Shown: in pieces, positions 34,111 through 42,605 of the stretch
How positions within the stretch are numbered: position 1 is the first letter of the stretch
Layout: each line of letters begins with the position of its first letter
From: CAYPPG01 sp964412555
Lineage (GTDB): Bacteria > Hinthialibacterota > Hinthialibacteria > Hinthialibacterales > Hinthialibacteraceae
Reading direction: 5' to 3'
Assembly (NCBI GenBank): GCA_964412555.1
Contig: CAYPPG010000018.1
Coordinates: 1 to 64,000 of the forward strand
DNA length: 64,000 nucleotides
Notes under the pieces: model-generated
Database searches by the model: none
What the model saw: the letters and a program-made list of their open reading frames with translations, nothing else
Told to the model about the DNA's origin: nothing
Program-made: the position numbers and the translations under genes

Positions 34111-35619
34111 TTATTGGGATTGTGTAAGAGAGGGGGAGGTAGTTGCGAGAGCCATGATCTTTTCCTGCGTGGCTTCCTCTCGCGGTAATTCTCCGACAAT
34201 GCGGCCTTGACTCATGACATAAATACGATCCGCCATCCCGAGGACCTCGGGAAGTTCGGATGATATCATGAGGATTCCTGCTCCTCGTTTGAGCAATTGA
34301 TTCATGAGTAAGTAAATTTCGCGTTTCGCTCCGACATCGATGCCGCGTGTTGGTTCATCGAAGATAAAGAGTTTCACGTTGGCGAGCAGCCATTTGGCCA
34401 AGACGACTTTTTGCTGGTTTCCCCCCGATAAATTTCGTACAAATGTTTCCGGAGAAGGTGCCTTGATCCGAAGGTCTTGCATGGATTGTTCGACTTGTTG
34501 TTGTTCCTGTTTATTGCTGATGAATAGGGAACGACAAAATTCCTGTAATGTTGGAAGGGTGATGTTTTCGCGAATTCTCATGTCCAAAATCAATCCATGG
34601 TTTTTGCGGTCTTCCGTCAACAGGCATATTCCTGTATCGATGGCTTGGCGAGGCGAGGTGATTTGGATTTCGTGTCCGTCGAGAAAAAGTGTTCCACGTT
34701 CCGGGCGGTCCGCACCAAAGAGCAGGCGTGCCGTTTCAGTTCTGCCCGCGCCGACAAGTCCAGTCAATGCAACGATCTCTCCGCACTGTATAGAAAACGA
34801 TACATCATGCAAGAATCCACGGCATAGGGATTCTGCACGCAATAACTCATTTCCAGTGGGGATGGTTTCTTTTGGAAATTCATCGGTGATTTGACGGCCG
34901 ACCATCATTTCGATAATGGATTCTCGATCAATTTCATCAACGGATTTCGTGCCTATCCATTCTCCGTCCCGTAGTACAGTAAGCCGGTCGCAGATTTCGA
35001 AAATCTCTTCCAATCGGTGTGAGATATAGATGACGCTGACGCCTTGTTGTTTTAGTGTGCGGATCAATTCGAATAATTTTTTGAGTTCATGGAGGGTCAG
35101 TGTTGCAGAGGGTTCATCCATGACAATCAGTTTCGATTGAAGCGATAGCGCCTTGGCAATTTCCACCATCTGTTGGCGGGCGATTGAGAGGTGTTCGACG
35201 GGAATATCCGGGTTGAAAGAGATGCCGAGGGTTTGCATCAGTTTTTCTGCATTTTTTCGTTCTTGTTTGAAATCGACAAATCCGAACCGTTGTGGTTCCC
35301 GTCCTAGACAGATATTTTCCGCCGCGCTCAGTTGGGGGACAAGGTTGAATTCCTGATAGATGATGGAAATTCCCAGTTCCTGTGCGCGGGGAGGAGAATC
35401 GATCGTAACCGGGGAGCCGTTGAATCGGATTTCTCCGCTGTCCATCGGTTCCGCACCGGCCAGGATTTTCATGAGGGTGGATTTGCCCGCTCCGTTTTCT
35501 CCCACCAAAGCGTGCGCTTCCCCTTCCCGAACTTGAAAATTGACTTTGTTCAAGGCACGGACGCCGGGATAGGTTTTGGTGATATCGATCATTTCGAGAA
35601 GTAGTGCGGATTCATTCAC
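34111..35619 (-). CDS. Sugar ABC transporter ATPase (RbsA/MglA type)
   Basis: 502 residues with two ABC domains, as in monosaccharide importers. First: Walker A GENGAGKST, Q-loop YQEFNLVPQL, signature LSIARQQM, Walker B VMDEPSATLT. Second: a degenerate Walker A LTGLVGAGRTETARLLFG and signature LSGGNQQKVVLAKWL, Walker B FIFDEPTRGID; this asymmetry is normal in the family. GTG start. No permease or periplasmic binding protein gene adjoins it on either side. It lies 26 bp after the AlgX-like gene, in the same direction, so it may be the tail of that operon or an orphan. Confidence 0.9.
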   Translation of the reverse strand: MNESALLLEMIDITKTYPGVRALNKVNFQVREGEAHALVGENGAGKSTLMKILAGAEPMDSGEIRFNGSPVTIDSPPRAQELGISIIYQEFNLVPQLSAAENICLGREPQRFGFVDFKQERKNAEKLMQTLGISFNPDIPVEHLSIARQQMVEIAKALSLQSKLIVMDEPSATLTLHELKKLFELIRTLKQQGVSVIYISHRLEEIFEICDRLTVLRDGEWIGTKSVDEIDRESIIEMMVGRQITDEFPKETIPTGNELLRAESLCRGFLHDVSFSIQCGEIVALTGLVGAGRTETARLLFGADRPERGTLFLDGHEIQITSPRQAIDTGICLLTEDRKNHGLILDMRIRENITLPTLQEFCRSLFISNKQEQQQVEQSMQDLRIKAPSPETFVRNLSGGNQQKVVLAKWLLANVKLFIFDEPTRGIDVGAKREIYLLMNQLLKRGAGILMISSELPEVLGMADRIYVMSQGRIVGELPREEATQEKIMALATTSPSLTQSQ

Positions 35620-35644
35620 GATAACTGGAAACCTGCTTTATAGA

Positions 35645-36973
35645 TCAATAAATATTGTTTTCAATATATTTGCCGATGTATTGCGAAGCGACGCGAATTC
35701 CGTTATCGCTCCAATGTGTATCATCCACCCAATAGAGCAGTTCATCGATGGGTTCACGAAATTGAGCTTCATGCAGAGGCGGGTAGAGATCAAGGGCTTC
35801 GATCCCCGCTTCATGCAGTTGTTCCACTAGTACCTGCGGCGCTCGATGTTCGGGATGACTTGGCTTTTCGTCTGGAAACGGATTTTTGGTGGAATAGAGC
35901 GGCGGTTCGACATGTCCACGATATAGTTCGTATTTATCCGGAACAAGGATGACCAGAAAATGTGTATCCATTTGCCGGCAGCGTTTTTGAATGCGCCGAA
36001 GCGCTTCGACAATGCGGTTTCCGTTGCGGGATTGATAATCATGATAGGTGGACGCGATATCTCCCGGATAGAAAAGGATGGGCGCATTTTCGACTTCTTT
36101 CAGCCGGCTGATTTGGATTGACGTATTGATGCCGAGATCGAAGGCCATCGGAGGAATATAGCGTCCGGCGCGTAGAGAAAATTCGCGAATGGAACTGGTC
36201 GATTCCAGATATTTTTCAAGCGTATTGCGCCATTCCAAATAGTCTTGTAAGGATTTCTGCTGTTGTTCGGATGAGGGGGGAGCGGGGATAACCGAGCCGT
36301 CTTCGTTTAGGCGATGAAAGGTTTCTTCGAAATTGAAACTATAGAGGTAACGTTGGATGATGCCAAGGATGATCACATCCGCCTTCCCTTGGAAGAATTC
36401 AGGATGAGTCAACGTGTACAGAATGCCGGTTACCGGTCCGCCGCTTGGCCAGGAAGCGTTGTAAACCGGTTTTTCAAGGACGTCCGATAGTTGAGAAGCG
36501 AGGGTGAAGTCGATGGTTGAACCTTCCGCCATGTAACTTGTGCCGGTGAGGATGATATCGTGTTTTTTGTCGACAGGACGGGGCGGTTCACCGGCCGGTT
36601 TGTTGACAAATCCCCATTCGTCCGTGATGCGAACGGCATAGCGGGGGGGGAAAGGCCCTTGTTCGACGAGTTGGTCATAATACGGAAGCCGGGCGATGCG
36701 TTTTAGATCGCCGGTCCAGGCGTATTTGGTCAAAGGAGGGTAAGGAGTATCCAGTTCGGGCGCCCACGGCGGCCGCAAAGGCATCATCGGCGGATCGGCG
36801 ATCCGCATCCCGATTTCAAATGCCATGAATAGGAGGTATGGAAACAGGAGAATCAAGATGGAAAGCCACAATTTTGCAGGGCCGCCGGCTTCCGCCTCTT
36901 CAATCATGTGGGGTAATTGTTCTCGTGCTGATTTCAACCGTTCGGGGACGGTGCGTGGATGTTGATCGCTCAT
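35645..36973 (-). CDS. AlgX/AlgJ-like SGNH acetyltransferase
   Basis: 442 residues. N-terminal cytoplasmic stretch, one TM helix (LWLSILILLFPYLLFMAFEI, about 35-55), then a periplasmic SGNH domain: nucleophile Ser in ILTGTSYMAEG, VYNASWPSGGPVTGI as the Gly/Asn block, and the catalytic Asp-x-x-His in WVDDTHWSDNGIRVAS. Such proteins transfer acetyl groups supplied by an MBOAT partner onto a polysaccharide. The MBOAT gene lies 12 bp upstream. The acetylated glycan is not identifiable from the window. Confidence 0.82.
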   Translation of the reverse strand: MSDQHPRTVPERLKSAREQLPHMIEEAEAGGPAKLWLSILILLFPYLLFMAFEIGMRIADPPMMPLRPPWAPELDTPYPPLTKYAWTGDLKRIARLPYYDQLVEQGPFPPRYAVRITDEWGFVNKPAGEPPRPVDKKHDIILTGTSYMAEGSTIDFTLASQLSDVLEKPVYNASWPSGGPVTGILYTLTHPEFFQGKADVIILGIIQRYLYSFNFEETFHRLNEDGSVIPAPPSSEQQQKSLQDYLEWRNTLEKYLESTSSIREFSLRAGRYIPPMAFDLGINTSIQISRLKEVENAPILFYPGDIASTYHDYQSRNGNRIVEALRRIQKRCRQMDTHFLVILVPDKYELYRGHVEPPLYSTKNPFPDEKPSHPEHRAPQVLVEQLHEAGIEALDLYPPLHEAQFREPIDELLYWVDDTHWSDNGIRVASQYIGKYIENNIY

Positions 36974-36985
36974 ATTTTATCTCGT

Positions 36986-38389
36986 TTAAAATTGAAAATA
37001 TAAAAACGGTGTTGAAGATACTGCTAGAACCGTGATGATAGCGAATGTAAAGATAATCGCGTCGCGAACCGCCAATGCCGGCGTTTGTTTCGGAGTAATA
37101 TCCCATGAATTCGGCGCGAACAGGCAAATGGCGATACCAACCGGAATGGCACAAAGCAAACCGGGAGAGATTAGTGTGTCTCCGAGTGAAAATGTGGGAA
37201 CAGTCAAAAACATCCCCTTCAAAACCCTGCCGGCCATCGGGAAAGTATCTGCGCGGAAAAAGACCCAGCCTAAGATAACCAGGAAATTCGTACAGGCGAG
37301 CGCCAGGGGCTTGGGCATTCGTTTCAGCGGGTGTTTGTCTCCCAACCATCGTTCGATGGCGAGTAACACACCATGCCACAATCCCCACAGCATGAAGACG
37401 ATACTGGCCCCGTGCCATAATCCACCAAGGAGCATGACAATGGTCAAGTTGATATAAGTCCGTAATTCTCCTTTGCGGTTTCCCCCGAGTGGAATGTAAA
37501 GATAATCCCGCAGCCATGTGGAAAGGGTGATATGCCAGCGCCGCCAAAATTCGGTAATGGATGCGGATTTGTAGGGAGAATTGAAATTCTGCGGGTAGGT
37601 GAATCCCATGAGGAGTCCCAAGCCTACCGCCATATCACTATATCCGGCAAAATCGAAATAAATTTGGAGGGTATACGCTAAAACACCGATCCAGGCGAGT
37701 TCGAATGTTGGTTGATGCTCGGAAAACGCGAGCGGTACGGCCAGCGCGAACATATCGGCGAGAAGCACTTTTTTGGCAAGGCCGTGTGCGAAGAAACGCA
37801 GACCGAGGGCGAATTTCGCCGGTGTATGCGTGCGGTATTTCAACTCATTGGCGATCCATTGATAGCGGACGATCGGCCCGGCGATCAGTTGGGGGAACAT
37901 GGCGATGTAACTGGCGAAGGATATCAAATCCTGTGCTTCTTCCGCATCCCCGCGGTAGAGATCGATGGGATAACTGATTGCTTGGAAGGTAAAAAAGGAT
38001 ATCCCAATCGGCAGAACGATTTCCAAAATTGGTACGATATTCGTGCCTTCCGACGGTGATACGAACAGTTTGGCAAGGGTATCCGCCCATGCGGTGAACA
38101 TCCCTGCATATTTGTAAAATCCCAATAACCCGAGACTCCCCGCAACGGCGAGGAAAAGCCAAAATTTGCGCATCGGCTCGGAATCCGTGCGCATCATCAG
38201 TTTCCCGCAATAAAAATTCAGGATCGTCGCGGCGGCAAGCAGGCTGCAGTATTCCGGTTTCAACCATCCGTAGAAGACATAACTGGTCAAGGCGAGCCAA
38301 AAAGCGCGAAAGCGAAACGGGATCAAGTAATAAACGCCCAGCGTGATGGGTAAATAGACGAATAAGAAGATGTATGTACTGAATACCAT
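36986..38389 (-). CDS. MBOAT O-acyltransferase (AlgI/DltB family)
   Basis: 467 residues with about 10-12 TM segments. Family marks: YFDFAGYSDMAVGLGLLMGF, NFNSPYKSASITEFWRRWHITLSTWLRDY (two pieces of the signature) and LLGGLWHGASIVFMLWGLWH with the catalytic His. It carries acetyl groups across the membrane for the AlgX-like protein that follows. The pair resembles alginate or other exopolysaccharide O-acetylation systems; no biosynthetic glycosyltransferases are adjacent. Confidence 0.93.
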   Translation of the reverse strand: MVFSTYIFLFVYLPITLGVYYLIPFRFRAFWLALTSYVFYGWLKPEYCSLLAAATILNFYCGKLMMRTDSEPMRKFWLFLAVAGSLGLLGFYKYAGMFTAWADTLAKLFVSPSEGTNIVPILEIVLPIGISFFTFQAISYPIDLYRGDAEEAQDLISFASYIAMFPQLIAGPIVRYQWIANELKYRTHTPAKFALGLRFFAHGLAKKVLLADMFALAVPLAFSEHQPTFELAWIGVLAYTLQIYFDFAGYSDMAVGLGLLMGFTYPQNFNSPYKSASITEFWRRWHITLSTWLRDYLYIPLGGNRKGELRTYINLTIVMLLGGLWHGASIVFMLWGLWHGVLLAIERWLGDKHPLKRMPKPLALACTNFLVILGWVFFRADTFPMAGRVLKGMFLTVPTFSLGDTLISPGLLCAIPVGIAICLFAPNSWDITPKQTPALAVRDAIIFTFAIITVLAVSSTPFLYFQF

Positions 38390-38558
38390 GGCTGTTTCTG
38401 TTGGAGAATATTTTTCTTAAGGTACCAAGAATGAAAGTAGTGAAGTCGAGAAACGTCAAGGTTTAAGGAGGCGAGCGGGTAGTAAGAGGGGGCTGGAATT
38501 AAGACGAAAGATTGATTGAGTTTGTAGGTCGAAGCATGAATGGTCGGAGCGCAAATGG

Positions 38559-38745
38559 TCGGAGCGCGGGCATCCCTGCCCGCACGGTGGTGCGAGGAAG
38601 GAACTTGGTGCGTTGAAAGATGCGGCCAAGAATGGCCGCGCTCCCAGTGAGTCGGAGCGCGGGCATCCTTGCCCGCACGATGGTGCGAGGAAGGAACTTG
38701 GTGCGTTGAAAGGGCGGCCAGGGATGGCCGCGCTCCCAGTAGCGC
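38559..38745 (+). repeat. Two tandem 93-bp repeat units
   Basis: GGAGCGCGGGCATCC starts at 38561 and 38654, the same 93-bp period as at 18764. Units end GAATGGCCGCGCTCCCAGTG and GGATGGCCGCGCTCCCAGTA, and a short CGCTCCCAGTGG echo follows. A partial GGTCGGAGCGCAAAT precedes them from 38542. This array fills most of the gap from 38390 to 38823. Confidence 0.88.
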
Positions 38746-38823
38746 TCCCAGTGGCTTCGAAGATGCGAGGGATATTTTGTGTTTCTTCGATTATGTGAAG
38801 AAATGTTCGAAGCATGCTCATAT

Positions 38824-39642
38824 CTAATGAACCGGTTTCGAAGTATGAGGTTGAAGTGTTGGTATTGGAGTGGGGGGAGCGATGAATTCATCGGGGGTTA
38901 TGTTTTGTAATTCAGGAAATCTGTGGATCAGGTTTTCTTTTGCATAGTTCAATAGAATTTGGTTGTATAAGCGCCAATTCCAATGGATCTCCGGTCCCTT
39001 TCGTTCTGAAGATGGAAGAAGGATCTCCGCCAGTTTGTGCTTTTCAACAATTTTTCTATTGCCGGACAAACTTTTTTCGATGGCATCTTCCACATTTTTG
39101 GAAAGCATTTTTTTTATTTTTTCAACTTGCTCATACGAATTAATTTGCCTTAACCACTCGATATCATGCGGAGAAACCTCTCCTCCTTTGCTTAAATATG
39201 TCTGTGCTGCTTCTTTGGGGGTAAGATTTTCCGTAAATAACGAGTCCGCTGCAGCAACCAGTGCATCCAACTGAATGATGGTTTCTTGAAATTCAAAATC
39301 CGTCACATTATCTCCGACGGTCTTTTGGAGATAATCACGGATTTCATCTGTTGTTACTTGAATATTGTGTTTTGCAACCAATGTTTCTTGAACGTGATCA
39401 AGAATATCAGTTACGGTCCTGGGTGGGGTTGGACGTTGTGCCGGCTTCGGAGTTTTCATTTGTATGGTAGGAGAGATTCCTGATCCATCCGTATATCCAT
39501 TTTTACTATTATGGACTGAATGAGAAACAGTATTTCTAGAATTCCCATTAGACATTTCATTGGTTTTGTATGAAGTGATAAAGAAAAGGGAACAGATTGT
39601 AATGAATAGGAAGAGCACGAAACCGATATTTCGAATAGTCAT
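38824..39642 (-). CDS. Membrane-anchored protein of unknown function
   Basis: 272 residues. A single N-terminal hydrophobic segment (IGFVLFLFITICSLFFI) acts as signal anchor. After a polar Ser/Asn/Pro linker the rest is helical and charged (DILDHVQETLVAKHNIQVTT, MLSKNVEDAIEKSLSGN), ending in a Pro/Thr tail (PPTPIPTLQPHTSKP). AAAGGAAAG lies 5 bases before the ATG. No domain was recognised. Its neighbours are a repeat array and an AT-rich debris region. Confidence 0.55.
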   Translation of the reverse strand: MTIRNIGFVLFLFITICSLFFITSYKTNEMSNGNSRNTVSHSVHNSKNGYTDGSGISPTIQMKTPKPAQRPTPPRTVTDILDHVQETLVAKHNIQVTTDEIRDYLQKTVGDNVTDFEFQETIIQLDALVAAADSLFTENLTPKEAAQTYLSKGGEVSPHDIEWLRQINSYEQVEKIKKMLSKNVEDAIEKSLSGNRKIVEKHKLAEILLPSSERKGPEIHWNWRLYNQILLNYAKENLIHRFPELQNITPDEFIAPPTPIPTLQPHTSKPVH

Positions 39643-39687
39643 ATTCTCTTTCCTTTAATATATATAGTACAAAATAAAATATTTATC

Positions 39688-40252
39688 CTAATAATTTTTT
39701 TTAAATTTATTGTTATTATTTACGCTATTTATTGTATTGATAAATATTGCGGATCCTTGATAATTACCAATTGTTTTTGATGTCAACAAATAATTTGTAT
39801 TAAATAATTTAGGTATTTTATTTATATTTTCGAAATTTCCATCAGATATATTCTTATATGTCAAATATAATTGGGTATCGTACTCATATAAAAAATTTGG
39901 GTCAAGACCAGTAATGTAGAATTTATTGGGAAGATAAAAATATAATTGTGAAAAATCAGACCAACTAACATTGTATACAATTTCGTGTTTCGCTAAATTG
40001 CGTTCTATCCAAAAAGATACATTCTCAAATCGGTGAATAGGTATAATATTTTTTTAAATATTTACTAATAATCCTTGATACTGAATAAAAAAAAGAATTA
40101 GCATAAAAAAATATTAAATTTAATCTGCTTTTTGCATTTTTATTATAAACGATATAAAATGTTGAACACACTTTTTCATCGCATAAATAATGAATAAATA
40201 ACAAGTAAGAAATTGGTGCAAAATAGTCGATAAACCGTATAATAGGCTCCAA
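39688..40252 (-). pseudogene. AT-rich C-terminal fragment of a membrane protein
   Basis: Two frames combine. The first (40252 to 40025) gives membrane-like sequence ending KYLKKYYTYSPI. The second takes over with HRFENVSFWIERNLAKHEIV, YNVSWSDFSQLYFYLP, NKFYITGLDPNFLYEYDTQL and ends at 39688. The second block looks like the soluble C-terminal end of large polytopic sugar-transferase-like proteins, where a sentence like WDDFPxLFFYN...YxxGLDPxFLYxYD recurs. Base composition is far more A+T-rich than anywhere else in the window. Truncated at the N-terminus and frameshifted. Confidence 0.5.
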
Positions 40253-40559
40253 AATCGAATGAAAGCGCTTTTTCTTTCAGCTCTTCATCCAAATAAGCGC
40301 TGAGGAAGATCGTCGGGATATATGGGAATCGTTCTTGAATCACTTTGAGGACATTTAGGCCATTTATCCCGGGTAAACGATAATCCACGATGCAAACCGT
40401 AATTTCTTCGTCCAGAAGTACATTCAAAGCCTCTTCTCCCGTGCATGATTGCATAACCTCATAAATCTCGCCGAATTCAAGTTTCAGAATAGCGCGTAAA
40501 GATAGAAAAAGGCTTTCATCGTCATCAATCACAAGGATCTTCTGTGGATTTGCACCCAT
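40176..40559 (-). pseudogene. Truncated response regulator receiver
   Basis: From ATG 40559: ILVIDDDESLFLSLRAILKL, phospho-Asp in VCIVDYRLPG and switch residue in TIFLSAY. The receiver fold breaks after ALSFDFGAYY: the normal continuation (YLxKP with the invariant Lys) is replaced by 25 hydrophobic, out-of-frame residues from the AT-rich fragment that follows. The protein therefore ends at about residue 100 without beta5 and alpha5. It looks like a receiver cut by an insertion or deletion that brought in foreign DNA. Confidence 0.65.
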
Positions 40560-40886
40560 GGCGGATTTTTCTTTATTCGATAGACAATGGAAATGTGTTA
40601 AACACAATTATTAGTGTATAACAAATGTAATGCGATATCAAGTTTTATTGTTAAAATTTGCAAAATAATGAGAATTATGCATGAAAACAGTGGATTCACA
40701 CTTAATACTGCCAATTATCGCTTTTTTCTGTTGTTCTTTTGTTCAATTCCATCAGGATGGCATCGGGTAGCGGGGGATGTGAATGCCCGAATCATTGGTT
40801 TGAATTATTTCCCAAAAAACACTTCGCGCGATTCTTGAGAGCCGGTATAATGTATAGTTCACCAAAACGAGAAATTATAGGGAAAT
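40560..40886 (+). other. Intergenic region upstream of the XPB gene
   Basis: 327 bp, divergent between the truncated receiver and the helicase. It holds a perfect TATAAT at 40846-40851, 36 bp before the XPB start, but no good -35 at 17 bp. No conserved ORF or RNA was recognised. Confidence 0.4.
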
Positions 40887-42605
40887 ATGTCAACAGACAA
40901 ATCCGTTATTGTACAAAGCGATAAAACAATTTATTTGGAAGTGGAATCTCCTGTCTTCGAAGAGGCGAGGGATATTTTGTGTTCCTTTGCCGAGTTGGAG
41001 AAGTGTCCGGAGCATATCCATACCTATCGGCTCTCGCCTTTATCTCTCTGGAATGCCGCCAGCGCCGGTATGACAGCCGACGAGGTACTCGAAGGACTTC
41101 GGCGGTATTCCCGCTATCCGATTCCCGCCAATGTAGAAACGGATGTGGTCGAATATATGAGCCGCTATGGGCGGTTGGTACTGGAGCGGGGGGATCAAGG
41201 GCTGGTTTTGCGAAGTGACGATCCTCTTCTGCTCGAACAGATCAGCCGGCATAAAAAGACAAGCCAATACGTCGAGGAGCGGATCGATGACAATGCTCTG
41301 AAAGTCGGCAGTGGATATCGGGGGCATTTGAAACAAGATTTGGTCAAAATCGGATTTCCGGTGAAGGATCTGGCCGGATATGTCGAAGGGGAACGGTGTG
41401 ATATTGAACTCCGCTTCGACACCGCAGCCGGCCGTCGATTCCAGTTGCGCGATTATCAGCGTGCTGCAGTATCCGCTTTTTACCGGGACGGGAGCTTTGA
41501 CGGCGGCAGTGGAGTCGTTGTATTGCCTTGCGGGGCGGGGAAAACGATCATCGGTATGGCGGCGATGTCGGCGGTGAAACGGCGAACCTTGATTTTGGTC
41601 ACGAATATCGTTGCCTTGCGGCAGTGGAAGCGGGAAATACTCGATAAAACGAACTTGCAAGAGGATCACGTGTGCGAGTATAGCGGTGAACGCAAGGAAA
41701 TCGGTCCGGTAACGATCGCCACCTATCAAATATTGACCTCCCGCAAAAAGAAATCCGATGAATTCCCTCATCTGAATGTGTTCGATGCGGAAGATTGGGG
41801 ATTGATCGTATATGACGAAGTCCATTTATTACCGGCGCCGGTATTTCGAGTGACCGCGGATATTCAAGCGCGCCGGCGCATCGGCCTGACAGCGACCTTG
41901 GTTCGGGAAGACGGGCTGGAAAGCGATGTATTCAGTCTGATCGGTCCGAAATGTTATGATGTCCCATGGAAAGTTCTTGAAAAACAAGGCTGGATCGCAT
42001 CGGCGGAATGCCAGGAAATTCGTGTTTCATTGCCCTTTGAAAAGAGGCGGGATTACGTCGTCTCTCCTTCGCGCGCACAATATCGTATCGCTTCCGAAAA
42101 TCCTCTCAAAATCGATGTGCTTGAATACCTGCTCGAACAACATCCGGAAGAACGTACTTTGATCATCGGTCAATATCTGGATCAACTTCGCTATGTTTCC
42201 TCGATTCTGAAAATCCCGTTGATAACCGGCCAGACGTCCAATGCGGAGCGGGAATCGTTATACGATTCGTTCCGGAAAGGCGAAATCAAACAGCTCGTGG
42301 TCTCGAAAGTCGCCAATTTCGCCATCGATTTACCGGAAGCGGCGGTCGCCATACAGATCTCCGGAACCTTCGGTTCCCGCCAGGAGGAAGCGCAGCGTCT
42401 CGGCCGTATCATAAGACCGAAGGAGGACGGCCGATCCGCGTATTTTTATTCCATCATCACGAGAGACAGCAGCGAATGCGAGTTTGCACAAAAGCGCCAG
42501 CGGTTTTTGGCCGAGCAGGGATACCGGTACACAATTCGCAACATGGAAGATCTCGATAATGAAGAACGTGTTGCGGCTTTAAACCAGATGGGATCGATAC
42601 AATGA
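40887..42605 (+). CDS. XPB/ERCC3-type DNA helicase
   Basis: 572 residues. Superfamily 2 helicase: N-terminal damage-recognition-like region with helicase C-3 type motif (about 1-170), Walker A VVVLPCGAGKTIIGMAAM near 210, DEVH box VYDEVHLLPAP, LTATLVREDG containing the RED motif of XPB, and C-terminal motifs RTLIIGQYLDQL, QLVVSKVANFAIDLPEAAVA and QEEAQRLGRIIRPK. Eukaryotic XPB opens DNA in TFIIH; bacterial copies are 3'-5' helicases of uncertain role. It overlaps its partner gene by ATGA. Confidence 0.9.
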   Translation: MSTDKSVIVQSDKTIYLEVESPVFEEARDILCSFAELEKCPEHIHTYRLSPLSLWNAASAGMTADEVLEGLRRYSRYPIPANVETDVVEYMSRYGRLVLERGDQGLVLRSDDPLLLEQISRHKKTSQYVEERIDDNALKVGSGYRGHLKQDLVKIGFPVKDLAGYVEGERCDIELRFDTAAGRRFQLRDYQRAAVSAFYRDGSFDGGSGVVVLPCGAGKTIIGMAAMSAVKRRTLILVTNIVALRQWKREILDKTNLQEDHVCEYSGERKEIGPVTIATYQILTSRKKKSDEFPHLNVFDAEDWGLIVYDEVHLLPAPVFRVTADIQARRRIGLTATLVREDGLESDVFSLIGPKCYDVPWKVLEKQGWIASAECQEIRVSLPFEKRRDYVVSPSRAQYRIASENPLKIDVLEYLLEQHPEERTLIIGQYLDQLRYVSSILKIPLITGQTSNAERESLYDSFRKGEIKQLVVSKVANFAIDLPEAAVAIQISGTFGSRQEEAQRLGRIIRPKEDGRSAYFYSIITRDSSECEFAQKRQRFLAEQGYRYTIRNMEDLDNEERVAALNQMGSIQ

